Positions 1 through 7,180 of a stretch of DNA of 51,823 bases are shown here, one piece after another. Every line of letters begins with the position of its first letter. Within the stretch, counting starts at the first letter, position 1. The stretch lies in NCBI GenBank assembly GCA_018336035.1, contig JAGXRD010000082.1:1-51823 (forward strand), read 5' to 3'. The notes under the pieces are model-generated. The model was not told the DNA's origin, searched no databases, and saw only the letters and a list, made by a program, of their open reading frames with translations. This DNA is from Alphaproteobacteria bacterium (lineage in GTDB: Bacteria > Pseudomonadota > Alphaproteobacteria > Ferrovibrionales > Ferrovibrionaceae). A program made the position numbers and the translations under genes.

Positions 1-105
1 CCCCGCCGCGACAGCCAGACGATCTACTACCGCCTCGCCGATCCTCGCATCGAGGCGATGATCGGCCTGCTCTACGAGCAGTTCTGCAAACCATCCCAAC
101 GCTGA
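1..105 (+). CDS. bigR: ArsR/SmtB-family repressor, BigR-like (C-terminal fragment)
   Basis: The window opens inside this gene; only the last 34 codons and the TGA stop are present. The visible tail carries a RRDSQTIYYRLADP segment followed by an amphipathic helix ending in YEQFCKPSQR. This is typical of the wing and last helix of ArsR/SmtB winged-helix repressors such as BigR and SqrR. In BigR the sensor is a pair of cysteines that form a disulfide or persulfide; one candidate Cys is seen near the C-terminus here, and the rest lies outside the window. It sits 13 bases before a rhodanese gene in the same direction, and the following genes match the BigR regulon, so it probably represses them until sulfide or persulfide appears. 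The family call is firm from context; the exact orthologue is an inference from a short fragment. Confidence 0.65.
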   Translation, partial: PRRDSQTIYYRLADPRIEAMIGLLYEQFCKPSQR

Positions 106-118
106 CCAGGAGTCCCCC

Positions 119-649
119 ATGTCTATCCCGAAAATCGCGCCGACTGAATTGCAGCGTCGCCTGCAGGCCGACAGCGTGGTGCTGATCGATATCCGCGAAC
201 CCGCCGAATATGCACGCGAGCATATCCACGGCGCACGTCTGGTGCCGCTGAGCGCCATCGATAACCACGATTTCGACACCGAACACGGCAAGGCCGTCGT
301 CTTCACCTGCCGCAGCGGCAATCGCACCGCGATGAATGCCGCCCGCCTGCTGGCCAAGGGTTTCCGCGAAGCCTATGTGCTCGAGGGCGGTCTGGATGGC
401 TGGAAACGCGCCGGACTGCCGGTGCATTTCAATGCCGATGCGCCGCTCGACCTGCAGCGCCAGGTGCAGATCACGGCCGGCGGGATGGCCTTCCTTGGTG
501 CTGTTCTGGCCTGGTTCGTCTCGCCCTGGTTCATCCTGCTCAGCGGCTTCGTCGGCGCCGGCCTGATGATGGCCGGGCTCACCGGTTTCTGCGGCATGGC
601 GCGCCTGCTCGCGGCGATGCCCTGGAACCGCAAATTCCTCGCCGCGTGA
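119..649 (+). CDS. Rhodanese-domain membrane protein (rhodanese + DUF2892)
   Basis: This 176-residue protein has an N-terminal single rhodanese domain (about 1-105). Its active-site loop CRSGNRT has the catalytic Cys at 64, which would carry a persulfide. The second half (about 118-170) is hydrophobic and resembles the two-helix DUF2892 membrane anchor of YgaP-type sulfurtransferases, so the domain should face the cytoplasm from the inner membrane. The ATG start is supported by AGGAG at 108-112 with six bases of spacing. It follows a BigR-like repressor and overlaps the start region of a persulfide-dioxygenase-like gene. It therefore probably passes sulfane sulfur between glutathione or other thiols and that dioxygenase during sulfide detoxification. 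The domain calls are confident; the physiological donor and acceptor are inferred from the operon. Confidence 0.9.
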   Translation: MSIPKIAPTELQRRLQADSVVLIDIREPAEYAREHIHGARLVPLSAIDNHDFDTEHGKAVVFTCRSGNRTAMNAARLLAKGFREAYVLEGGLDGWKRAGLPVHFNADAPLDLQRQVQITAGGMAFLGAVLAWFVSPWFILLSGFVGAGLMMAGLTGFCGMARLLAAMPWNRKFLAA

Positions 650-660
650 TGGAGCCTGCG

Positions 661-1524
661 ATGAACCCGCAAGTGCATGCCTTTTTCGACGAGCCGACCA
701 ACACGGTCAGCTATGTCGTGGCCGACCCTGCGACCAAGACCTGCGCCGTCATCGACTCGGTGCTGGATTACGATGCGGCCGCCGGGCGGACCAAGACTGC
801 CTCGGCGGACAGCATCATCGCCTTCATCCGCCAGCAGGGCCTGACGCTCGACTGGATCCTGGAAACCCATGTCCATGCCGATCACCTTTCGGCAGCGCCC
901 TATCTCAAGCAGCAGCTCGGCGGCCGGATCGGCATCGGCTTCAACATCACCGTCGTGCAGAATGTGTTCGGCAAGGTGTTCAACGCCGGCACCGAATTCG
1001 CACGCGACGGCAGCCAGTTCGATCATCTGTTCCGCGATGGCGAAAGCTTCCGCATCGGCACCATCGAAGCGCGCGTCCTGCACACGCCCGGCCATACGCC
1101 CGCCTGCATGACCTATGTGATCGGGGATGCCGCCTTTGTTGGTGACACGCTGTTCATGCCCGATTACGGCACGGCGCGCTGCGACTTCCCGGGCGGCGAT
1201 GCGCGCGAACTCTATCGCTCGATCCGCAAGATATTCGCGATGCCGCCGGAAACCCGCCTGTTTATGTGCCACGACTATAAGGCGCCGGGGCGCGACGACT
1301 ATCGCTGGGAAACCACGGTGGCGGAAGAGCGCGCCCGCAATGTCCATGTCCATGACGGCGTGGATGAGGACAGTTTCGTCGCCATGCGGCGCAAACGCGA
1401 TGCCACGCTGGACATGCCGCGCCTGATCCTGCCCTCAGTGCAGGTCAACATGCGCGCCGGAAAGCTACCGCCGCCGGAGAACAACGGCACGCGCTATCTG
1501 AAAATCCCGCTCGACGCGCTCTGA
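661..1524 (+). CDS. blh: Persulfide dioxygenase-like MBL-fold hydrolase (Blh/ETHE1 type)
   Basis: This metallo-beta-lactamase-fold protein of 287 residues carries the metal motif THVHADH (His70, His72, Asp74, His75), then HTPGH, GDTLF and the distal CHDY histidine. This is the layout of ETHE1-like persulfide dioxygenases and of Blh in BigR operons, which oxidise glutathione persulfide to sulfite with mononuclear iron. Three in-frame starts exist: GTG 646, ATG 649 (overlapping the previous TGA) and ATG 661. The last is chosen because GGAG at 651-654 sits six bases before it. The sulfite product would be exported by the TauE/SafE protein encoded two bases downstream. Assignment to this subfamily rather than to glyoxalase II rests on the operon context and on the long linker after the first metal motif. 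Confidence 0.88.
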   Translation: MNPQVHAFFDEPTNTVSYVVADPATKTCAVIDSVLDYDAAAGRTKTASADSIIAFIRQQGLTLDWILETHVHADHLSAAPYLKQQLGGRIGIGFNITVVQNVFGKVFNAGTEFARDGSQFDHLFRDGESFRIGTIEARVLHTPGHTPACMTYVIGDAAFVGDTLFMPDYGTARCDFPGGDARELYRSIRKIFAMPPETRLFMCHDYKAPGRDDYRWETTVAEERARNVHVHDGVDEDSFVAMRRKRDATLDMPRLILPSVQVNMRAGKLPPPENNGTRYLKIPLDAL

Positions 1525-1526
1525 TC

Positions 1527-2303
1527 ATGCTGACGCTTACGGCAGCACAGACAGCCTGGGCACTGGCTTCGGGCGGCGCGGTCGGCTTCGCGCTGGCGCT
1601 GGTCGGCGGCGGCGGCTCGATTCTCGCCGTGCCGACGCTGCTGTATCTCGTCGGCCTGGCGGATACACATCTCGCCATCGGCACCAGCGCGCTGGCCGTC
1701 TCGGTCAATGCCTTTGCCAATCTCGCCATGCATGCGCGGCAGCAGCCAGTGAAATGGCGCTGCGCCGCTGTCTATGCCGCCAGCGGCGTGCTGGGTGCGG
1801 CCATCGGCTCCACGCTGGGCAAGCTGGTGGATGGCCGCCAGCTGCTGCTGTTTTTCGCGGCTGCCATGGTCGCCGTCGGAATCGCGATGCTGCGGCCCAA
1901 GGCGGCCGGCGGAAATCCCGACGTCCAGCTCAACGCACGCATCTTGCCGAAGCTCGCGATCCTCGGCCTGCTGACCGGCCTGGCCAGTGGCTTTTTCGGC
2001 ATCGGTGGCGGCTTCCTGGTTGTGCCGGGCCTGATGGCCGGCAGCGGCATGCCGATGCTCAATGCGGTGGCTGCCTCGCTGTTGTCCGTCGGCAGCTTCG
2101 GCTTCACCACAGCCGCGAATTATGCCCTCACCGGCCAGGTGCATTGGATCGCGGCCGGCTGGTTCATTGCCGGCGGACTGCTGGGCGGCTTTCTCGGTCT
2201 GCGCATGGCGGCGCGGGCAGCACGGCGCAAAGGCCTGCTGAACCGCATCTTCGCCGGACTGATTTTCGTCGTGGCCAGCTATATCGTCTGGCGCGCGCTG
2301 TAA
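1527..2303 (+). CDS. TauE/SafE-family sulfite/sulfonate exporter
   Basis: This polytopic inner-membrane protein of 258 residues has about eight hydrophobic helices and an internal repeat. The glycine-rich motif GGGGSILAVP near residue 30 recurs as GIGGGFLVVPG near residue 162, the usual duplicated half-transporter of the TauE/SafE (DUF81) family. The family moves organosulfur or sulfite anions across the inner membrane. The gene starts two bases after the persulfide dioxygenase stop, with no clear Shine-Dalgarno site of its own, which suggests translational coupling. As the last gene of the BigR-type operon it most likely removes the sulfite made by the dioxygenase. It ends directly against the convergent flavoprotein gene, with no spacer and no visible terminator. 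Substrate and direction of transport are inferred. Confidence 0.88.
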   Translation: MLTLTAAQTAWALASGGAVGFALALVGGGGSILAVPTLLYLVGLADTHLAIGTSALAVSVNAFANLAMHARQQPVKWRCAAVYAASGVLGAAIGSTLGKLVDGRQLLLFFAAAMVAVGIAMLRPKAAGGNPDVQLNARILPKLAILGLLTGLASGFFGIGGGFLVVPGLMAGSGMPMLNAVAASLLSVGSFGFTTAANYALTGQVHWIAAGWFIAGGLLGGFLGLRMAARAARRKGLLNRIFAGLIFVVASYIVWRAL

Positions 2304-3476
2304 TCAGCCGCCATAGAGCCAGTCATTGCCGGCATAAGCCTGCGCCTGCGTGCGCCCTGATAACAGACCATTGCGCAATTCGCGCACCGGCCCGGTGGCG
2401 TGATAGAAATCGCCATAGACGCGCGCCATCACCTGCACCCGCGCCGTGCGCAGATAGCGTTCCTGCTGATAGGCCAGGAAGGCGGCATTGGGGTCGTCGC
2501 GCCTTGCGGCCATCTTATCGGCCAGGCAGACGGCATCTTCGATGGCCATGCAGGCGCCCTGCGCCAGATACTGCAGCATCGGATGCGCGGCATCGCCCAG
2601 CAGCACGATGCGGCCCTTGGTCCAGTTCGCCACCGGCTCGCGGTCGCACAGCACCCACATGCGCCAGGACTCGATCTTGCCGAGCAGCGCATGCACCTGC
2701 GGCTGCTGGTTCTGGAAACGCTCGTTCAGCTCCTCCACGTCGCCGAAGGCATTCCAGCCCTCTTCGTAGCGATTGGAATGGAACACCGCGACCAGGTTGA
2801 ACAACTCGCCGCGGCGCAGCGGGTAATGCACCAGATGCGTCTTCGGCCCGGCCCAGAGCACGACGTTATTCTCGAACTGGCCCTGCGGCACCTCGCTGGC
2901 CGGCAGCACGGCGCGATAGGCGATATGGCCCGACACGCGCGGCTTGCCGTCGTTGACGATGTCGGCGCGCAGCTGCGACCACAACCCGTCGCAGGCCACC
3001 AGACTATCGCCGGCAATTGTCTCGCCATCAGCCAGCGTCGCACTTACGCCATCGCCGGTATCCTGCCAGCTGGTCACCTTGGCGTTCGTGCGCAGCGTGA
3101 TCGCCTTCTGCGCCATGCAGGCCTGCAGCAGGGTATTGTGCAGATCGGCGCGATGCGTCACCGCATAGGGCATGCCCCAATGCGCCCGCGCCTGATCGCC
3201 CATCGGAATTTTGGTCACGACCTCGCCGGTCAGGGCATCGCGCATGATCAGGTTGTCCGGAAACACCGCATCGGCTTCGATGGCGGCACGGATGCCGAGC
3301 GCTTCGAAGCGGCGGAACACATTGGGTCCCAGCTGAATACCGGCGCCGACTTCCTTGAATTCGGCCGACTGCTCGAGCAGCACCGAACCGATGCCTTTCA
3401 GCGCCAGCGCCAGGGCTGTCGCCAGCCCACCGATGCCGCCGCCAATGATGATGACCGGACGATCCTGCATGGCCAT
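2304..3476 (-). CDS. FAD-dependent aromatic hydroxylase, 3-hydroxybenzoate 6-hydroxylase-like
   Basis: This class A flavoprotein monooxygenase has 390 residues. It has an N-terminal GGGIGGLATALAL dinucleotide fold, a central DG motif (ACDGLWS) that contacts FAD and NAD(P)H, and a C-terminal GDAAHPMLQYLAQGACMAIEDA segment that binds the FAD ribityl chain. Overall length and the QYLAQGACMAIEDA and HAL features fit 3-hydroxybenzoate 6-hydroxylases, which make gentisate, more closely than salicylate 1-hydroxylases. No gentisate dioxygenase or maleylpyruvate gene is adjacent, so the substrate is an inference. The gene is divergent from a permease, and its start region carries a perfect inverted repeat at 3494-3511 that could be an operator. 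A GGGTGAG Shine-Dalgarno-like stretch precedes the ATG. Confidence 0.8.
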   Translation of the reverse strand: MAMQDRPVIIIGGGIGGLATALALALKGIGSVLLEQSAEFKEVGAGIQLGPNVFRRFEALGIRAAIEADAVFPDNLIMRDALTGEVVTKIPMGDQARAHWGMPYAVTHRADLHNTLLQACMAQKAITLRTNAKVTSWQDTGDGVSATLADGETIAGDSLVACDGLWSQLRADIVNDGKPRVSGHIAYRAVLPASEVPQGQFENNVVLWAGPKTHLVHYPLRRGELFNLVAVFHSNRYEEGWNAFGDVEELNERFQNQQPQVHALLGKIESWRMWVLCDREPVANWTKGRIVLLGDAAHPMLQYLAQGACMAIEDAVCLADKMAARRDDPNAAFLAYQQERYLRTARVQVMARVYGDFYHATGPVRELRNGLLSGRTQAQAYAGNDWLYGG

Positions 3477-3493
3477 GTTTTCTCACCCCCATT

Positions 3494-3511
3494 TAGTCCT
3501 TACACGGACTA
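3494..3511. promoter_or_regulatory. Candidate operator, inverted repeat TAGTCC-N6-GGACTA
   Basis: A perfect 6-bp inverted repeat (3494-3499 and 3506-3511) with a 6-bp centre lies 18-35 bases upstream of the flavoprotein ATG. A related half-site (GGACCACTATA on the plus strand, starting about 3517) follows. Position and symmetry suit a dimeric repressor covering the minus-strand promoter. No matching regulator gene is adjacent, so the protein partner is unknown. Confidence 0.4.
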
Positions 3512-3558
3512 TTATCGGACCACTATAACGCCGATGCCGGGGCCAATCCAGCAAACTA

Positions 3559-3589
3559 TTGTCGACTCTCCCTTTTCGCGAATCGACAA
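3559..3589. promoter_or_regulatory. Inverted repeat TTGTCGA-N17-TCGACAA in divergent intergenic region
   Basis: Two perfectly complementary 7-bp arms (3559-3565 and 3583-3589) are separated by 17 bases, which puts their centres 24 bases apart. They lie between the divergent flavoprotein and permease genes. More GTCGA/TCGAC half-sites follow at about 3615-3640 (GGTCGAATGATCGACTTTAGTCGAAG), so the area is unusually rich in this motif. It could be a paired operator. No promoter hexamers stand out nearby. Confidence 0.35.
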
Positions 3590-3688
3590 CAGGATTTGAC
3601 ACCTTTGGGACGAGGTCGAATGATCGACTTTAGTCGAAGAGTGGCGGCCGATTCGCAAACAAGCAAGACCAACGCCGCCGGTCGATGG

Positions 3689-3727
3689 CCTGCGCTTAGA
3701 AACAAAACACCTGCGCTCAGAAACAAA
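3689..3727 (+). repeat. Two-copy 21-bp direct repeat in permease leader
   Basis: The 18-base unit CCTGCGCTnAGAAACAAA occurs at 3689-3706 and again at 3710-3727, identical except for one base (T/C). The 21-bp period is two helical turns. The second copy runs into the Shine-Dalgarno AGGGG (3727-3731) of the permease ATG at 3739. It may be a tandem protein site or a leader-RNA element controlling the permease. Confidence 0.5.
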
Positions 3728-3738
3728 GGGGAAAACCA

Positions 3739-5034
3739 ATGGCAAAGTCAGATGGCGGCATCCTGTCGCGCTGGACTCTGAAAACTGGAGGCGTGATCGC
3801 GCCGGATGAACGCCTGCCGATGGGGCAGACAATTGCACTCGGCCTGCAGCATGTGGTGGCGATGTTCGGCGCCACCGTGCTGGCGCCGCTGCTGATGGGC
3901 TTCGATCCGAATGTCTCGATCCTGTTCTCGGGCATCTCAACGATTATTTTCTTCTTCTTCACCGGCGGCCGGTTGCCCAGCTATCTCGGCTCCAGCTTCT
4001 CCTTCATCGCCGTGGTGATTGCCGCGACGGCTTATGCGGGCAGCGGCCCGAATGCCAATATCGGTCTGGCGCTCGGCGGTATCATCGCCTGCGGCGCGCT
4101 CTATGCCATCATCGGCCTCATCGTGATGAAGTCGGGCATCGGCTGGATCGAGACCCTGATGCCGCCGGTGGTGACCGGCGCCATCGTCGCCGTAATCGGG
4201 CTGAATCTGGCACCGATTGCCGTCAAGGGCGTCAGCGCCAGCGGCTTCGACGCCTTCATCGGGCTGTTCACCGTGGTCGCCGTCGGCGTGATCGCGGTCT
4301 ACACCAAGGGCACGGTGCAGCGTCTGCCGATCCTGCTCGGCGGCCTGGCGGCGTATGTCGTCTATGCCGTGCTGGCGAATGGCGCCGGCATGGGCAAGCC
4401 GATCGATTTCAGCGGCGTGATGAATGCCGCCTGGATCGGCATGCCGAACTTCACCGCGCCGGTCTTCGATGCCAAGGCCATGCTGCTGATCGCGCCGGTC
4501 GCCATTATCCTGGTGGCGGAGAATCTGGGCCATGTGAAGGCCATTGGCGTGATGACCGGCCGCAATCTCGATCCGCTGCTGGGCAAGGCGTTCCTCGGCG
4601 ACGGCGTTGCTACCATGGTGTCGGGCTTCGGCGGAGGCACCGGCATGACCACCTATGCGGAAAACATGGGCGTGATGGCGGTGACCAAGATCTTCTCCAC
4701 CCTGGTCTTCCTGATCGCGGCGCTTTTCGCCATCCTGCTCGGCTTCTCGCCCAAATTCGGCGCGCTGATCCTCACCATCCCTGGCCCCGTGCTGGGCGGC
4801 CTGGCGCTGGTGGTGTTCGGCCTGATCTCGGCGACAGCCGGCCGCATCTGGGTCGAGAACAAGGTCGACTTCTCGAACGCCCGCAACCTGATCACGGTCG
4901 GCGTGGCGCTCACTGTCGGCGCGGGCGATCTGATGCTGAAATTCGGCGGCTTCTCGCTGGGCGGTATCGGCACCGCCACTTTCGGCGCCATCATCCTGTA
5001 TCAGATCCTGAACGGCCGGTCGGCTAACAAGTAA
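3739..5034 (+). CDS. uraA: Uracil/xanthine permease, NCS2 (UraA-like) family
   Basis: This 431-residue, very hydrophobic protein has about 14 membrane segments in the NCS2 layout. The early QHVVAMFGATVLAP motif is a hallmark of nucleobase-ascorbate transporters. VAENLGHVKAIG near residue 255 carries the substrate-binding Glu in TM8, and FGGGTGMTTYAENMGVMAVTK near residue 296 is the TM10 signature with its second acidic residue. These features and the length fit UraA/RutG-type proton-uracil symporters. Xanthine cannot be excluded. The start is backed by AGGGG seven bases upstream. A direct repeat and an inverted repeat precede it, and a strong intrinsic terminator follows at 5052-5085, so it is probably transcribed alone and regulated. 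No pyrimidine-catabolic genes are next to it. Confidence 0.88.
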   Translation: MAKSDGGILSRWTLKTGGVIAPDERLPMGQTIALGLQHVVAMFGATVLAPLLMGFDPNVSILFSGISTIIFFFFTGGRLPSYLGSSFSFIAVVIAATAYAGSGPNANIGLALGGIIACGALYAIIGLIVMKSGIGWIETLMPPVVTGAIVAVIGLNLAPIAVKGVSASGFDAFIGLFTVVAVGVIAVYTKGTVQRLPILLGGLAAYVVYAVLANGAGMGKPIDFSGVMNAAWIGMPNFTAPVFDAKAMLLIAPVAIILVAENLGHVKAIGVMTGRNLDPLLGKAFLGDGVATMVSGFGGGTGMTTYAENMGVMAVTKIFSTLVFLIAALFAILLGFSPKFGALILTIPGPVLGGLALVVFGLISATAGRIWVENKVDFSNARNLITVGVALTVGAGDLMLKFGGFSLGGIGTATFGAIILYQILNGRSANK

Positions 5035-5051
5035 ATCCAACCGCGACAATG

Positions 5052-5085
5052 AACCGCGGCGGAACAGCATTCCGCCGCGGTTTTT
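5052..5085 (+). terminator. Rho-independent terminator of the permease gene
   Basis: A perfect 13-bp stem (AACCGCGGCGGAA at 5052-5064 pairing with 5070-5082) with the 5-base loop CAGCA runs into a T-run (5081-5085), starting 17 bases after the permease stop. This is a textbook intrinsic terminator and the strongest one in the window. Confidence 0.93.
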
Positions 5086-5149
5086 GTTTGGGCGGTGCCG
5101 GAGTAGACTTCGTCGCACCGGACCGCATTGCAATTCAGGAGACGATGGC

Positions 5150-5362
5150 GTGGATGTGAAAGACAGCAACGGCAACCTGCTGGCCGAGGGCGACACCGTC
5201 ACCCTGATCAAGGATCTCAAGGTGAAGGGCGCCAACACCACGCTGAAACGCGGCACCGTGATCAAGAATATCCACCTCACCGCCGACGAGGAAGAAATCG
5301 AAGGCCGCACCGACAAAGTGAAAGGCCTGGTCCTGAAAACCTGCTTCGTGAAAAAAGCCTGA
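5150..5362 (+). CDS. phnA: PhnA-domain (YjdM-like) small protein
   Basis: This 70-residue protein is nearly all PhnA domain. The run VKDSNGNLLAEGDTV, then IKDLKVKGANTTLKRGT, then LKTCFVKKA at the end closely resembles the C-terminal SH3-like half of E. coli PhnA/YjdM. The N-terminal zinc ribbon of the 111-residue E. coli protein is absent, as in many alphaproteobacterial homologues. The GTG at 5150 is chosen because AGGAGA (5137-5142) lies seven bases before it; an upstream in-frame TTG at 5084 falls within the terminator. Despite the name, a role in phosphonate breakdown is not established for the family, and no phn genes are near. Its function should be treated as unknown. Confidence 0.82.
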   Translation: MDVKDSNGNLLAEGDTVTLIKDLKVKGANTTLKRGTVIKNIHLTADEEEIEGRTDKVKGLVLKTCFVKKA

Positions 5363-5376
5363 CCGGCCTCCTTCAT

Positions 5377-6294
5377 TCAGCGACGGCTGCGGATTTTGGT
5401 TTTGACGAAATCCTCCGGCGGCGGCAGTCCTGCCTTCACCTTCAGCCGCTGGGCCAGCTTCAGGGCATCGAAGGGCGCGCGCACTTTCATATCGTTGTCG
5501 AAATAGACAAAGATATCCTTCACCTTCACGCGCGCTTTCGCTGCTGAAACCCTGTCCACCTCGCGCGGCGACCGGCTTTTGCTCCAGCTGCGAAGCCAGC
5601 GCGCCCAGTCATCCAGCGCCGTATCGGAATAGCCACTGGCATAAAGCTGCTCCGAGCCATGCAGACGGGCATAGACGAAATCGGCGGTGATATCGCCCAG
5701 CCGCGGCCATTCCACCGTATCCGCCACCACCAGCCCCACTTTGTATTTGCGCAGCAGCGCCACGAAACGTTCGTCGCGGAAGCTTTCATGGCGGATTTCC
5801 ATGGCATGGCGCAGCGGGCGTTTTCTGTCGGGCGTGAGGAAGACGCGGCCTTTCATACTGGCGTCATGCTTGCGTGCCAGCTTCGCCGCCGCCTCGGTAT
5901 CATGCGGCAGCAGTTTCAGGAAATCCTCCAGCGCCTCGGGATCGCAGCGGTAGCTCGGCGGCAACTGCCACAGGATCGGGCCGAGTTTCTCAGCCAGCGC
6001 GAGAATGCCCTGCGCGAGGAAATTCGCCAGCGGCCGTTCCGCATCGCGCAGGCGGCGGATATGGGTGATGTAACGCGAGGCCTTGATGGCGAAAACGAAG
6101 TCCTCCGGCGTGCCGTCGCGCCAGCGCTGGAAAATCTCCGGCCGCTGCTGGCCATAGAAGGTGCCATTCACTTCGATGCTGGGAAAGCTGCGCGCGGCAA
6201 AGGCCATCTCGTGCTTTTGCGCCAGGCCTTTCGGGAAGAAGACCCCGCGCCAGGGTTTATAGGTCCAGCCTGAGATTCCGATACGGATCGTCAT
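5377..6294 (-). CDS. DUF72 family protein (YecE-like)
   Basis: This 305-residue protein opens with IRIGISGWTYKPWRGVFFP, the signature start of DUF72 (YecE/YunF) proteins, which adopt a TIM-barrel-like fold. EVNGTFYG near residue 40, FVFAIKASRYITH near 67, LGPILWQLPP near 104 and EIRHESF near 167 are the other family blocks. The cellular role of the family is not known. It lies 25 bases downstream of rfbD on the same strand, and may be co-transcribed with the nucleotide-sugar genes by position only. Length is normal for the family. No signal peptide or membrane segment is visible. Confidence 0.9.
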   Translation of the reverse strand: MTIRIGISGWTYKPWRGVFFPKGLAQKHEMAFAARSFPSIEVNGTFYGQQRPEIFQRWRDGTPEDFVFAIKASRYITHIRRLRDAERPLANFLAQGILALAEKLGPILWQLPPSYRCDPEALEDFLKLLPHDTEAAAKLARKHDASMKGRVFLTPDRKRPLRHAMEIRHESFRDERFVALLRKYKVGLVVADTVEWPRLGDITADFVYARLHGSEQLYASGYSDTALDDWARWLRSWSKSRSPREVDRVSAAKARVKVKDIFVYFDNDMKVRAPFDALKLAQRLKVKAGLPPPEDFVKTKIRSRR

Positions 6295-6319
6295 GGCGGA
6301 TCAACACCGCCCCGGCAGG

Positions 6320-7177
6320 CTAGTTCCCTGCTGCCAGAAGCCGGGCCACGCAACGCTGCACGCCGTCCTGCCAGGGTGGCAGGCGGATGCCGTGGACAGA
6401 GGCGATCTTCGTGGTATCGAGCACCGAGTTCGCCGGGCGTTTTGCCGGCGTCGGATATTCCGCCGTGGTGATCGCGTCGACGGGAATGCTGCGGCCGGCC
6501 GCGCGCATCGTCTCAACCGCCACCTCATACCATGTAGCAGCTCCAGCGCCGGCCAGATGGAAAATGCCGCCCGGACCACCCTGCTTCGCCAGCGCGACAA
6601 TGGCCGCGGCGATGTCAGGCGCGTAGCTCGGCGACCCACGCTGATCGGCCACCACACGTAGGCGGTCCCGCTCACCGCTCAGCCGCAGCATGGTCCTGAC
6701 GAAATTGTTGCCGAACGGGCTATGTAGCCAGGCGGTGCGCAGAATGATGGCTGCGGGCCACGCCGCCTGCACTGCCTGCTCGCCGGCCAGTTTAGAGGCG
6801 CCATAGACGCTTTGTGGGTGGCAGGCATCGGTTTCACGCCAGGCGCCGACTTTGGCGCCATCGAACACATAGTCGGTCGAGAGATGGATCAGCGGCAGTT
6901 TGCGATTCGCGCAGGCGGCCGCCACAGCCGCAGCGCCATCGCGATTGATGGCAAAGGCCAGGTCAGCCTCGCTTTCGGCCCTGTCGACCGCCGTATAGGC
7001 CGCGGCATTGATCACGATATCCGCAGGCAGAGCCTGTAAAGCCGCCGCAATCGATTCAGGTTGTGCGAGGTCAAGCTGCGGACGGCCGATGCAGGTGACC
7101 GCGACGTTATCGCCGGACAATTCAGCCAGCGCGCGCGCCAGCTGTCCCTGCCTGCCGATCACCACGGCGCGCAGCAT
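6320..7177 (-). CDS. rfbD: dTDP-4-dehydrorhamnose reductase
   Basis: This 285-residue short-chain dehydrogenase/reductase catalyses the last step to dTDP-L-rhamnose. The N-terminal GRQGQLARAL is the NAD(P)H-binding loop of RmlD, followed by INAAAYTAVDRAE and LSTDYVFDG. The catalytic YGASK (Tyr-xxx-Lys) lies near residue 125, and RTAWLHSPFGNNFV follows. These are all standard RmlD blocks. It starts three bases after the rfbC stop, so rfbA, rfbC and rfbD form a tight minus-strand operon. rfbB, the 4,6-dehydratase, is absent from this window and must be supplied from elsewhere for the route to work. Confidence 0.95.
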   Translation of the reverse strand: MLRAVVIGRQGQLARALAELSGDNVAVTCIGRPQLDLAQPESIAAALQALPADIVINAAAYTAVDRAESEADLAFAINRDGAAAVAAACANRKLPLIHLSTDYVFDGAKVGAWRETDACHPQSVYGASKLAGEQAVQAAWPAAIILRTAWLHSPFGNNFVRTMLRLSGERDRLRVVADQRGSPSYAPDIAAAIVALAKQGGPGGIFHLAGAGAATWYEVAVETMRAAGRSIPVDAITTAEYPTPAKRPANSVLDTTKIASVHGIRLPPWQDGVQRCVARLLAAGN

Positions 7178-7180
7178 GCG

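Noticed and set aside
3590-3738. Riboswitch in the permease leader
   Set aside because: A purine or pyrimidine riboswitch was considered for a nucleobase permease, but no conserved aptamer core or paired stems matching a known class were found by eye.
3937-5376. 479-codon minus-strand frame across the permease
   Set aside because: It is opposite a clear membrane transporter and a terminator, with no family motif; composition is typical of a shadow frame.
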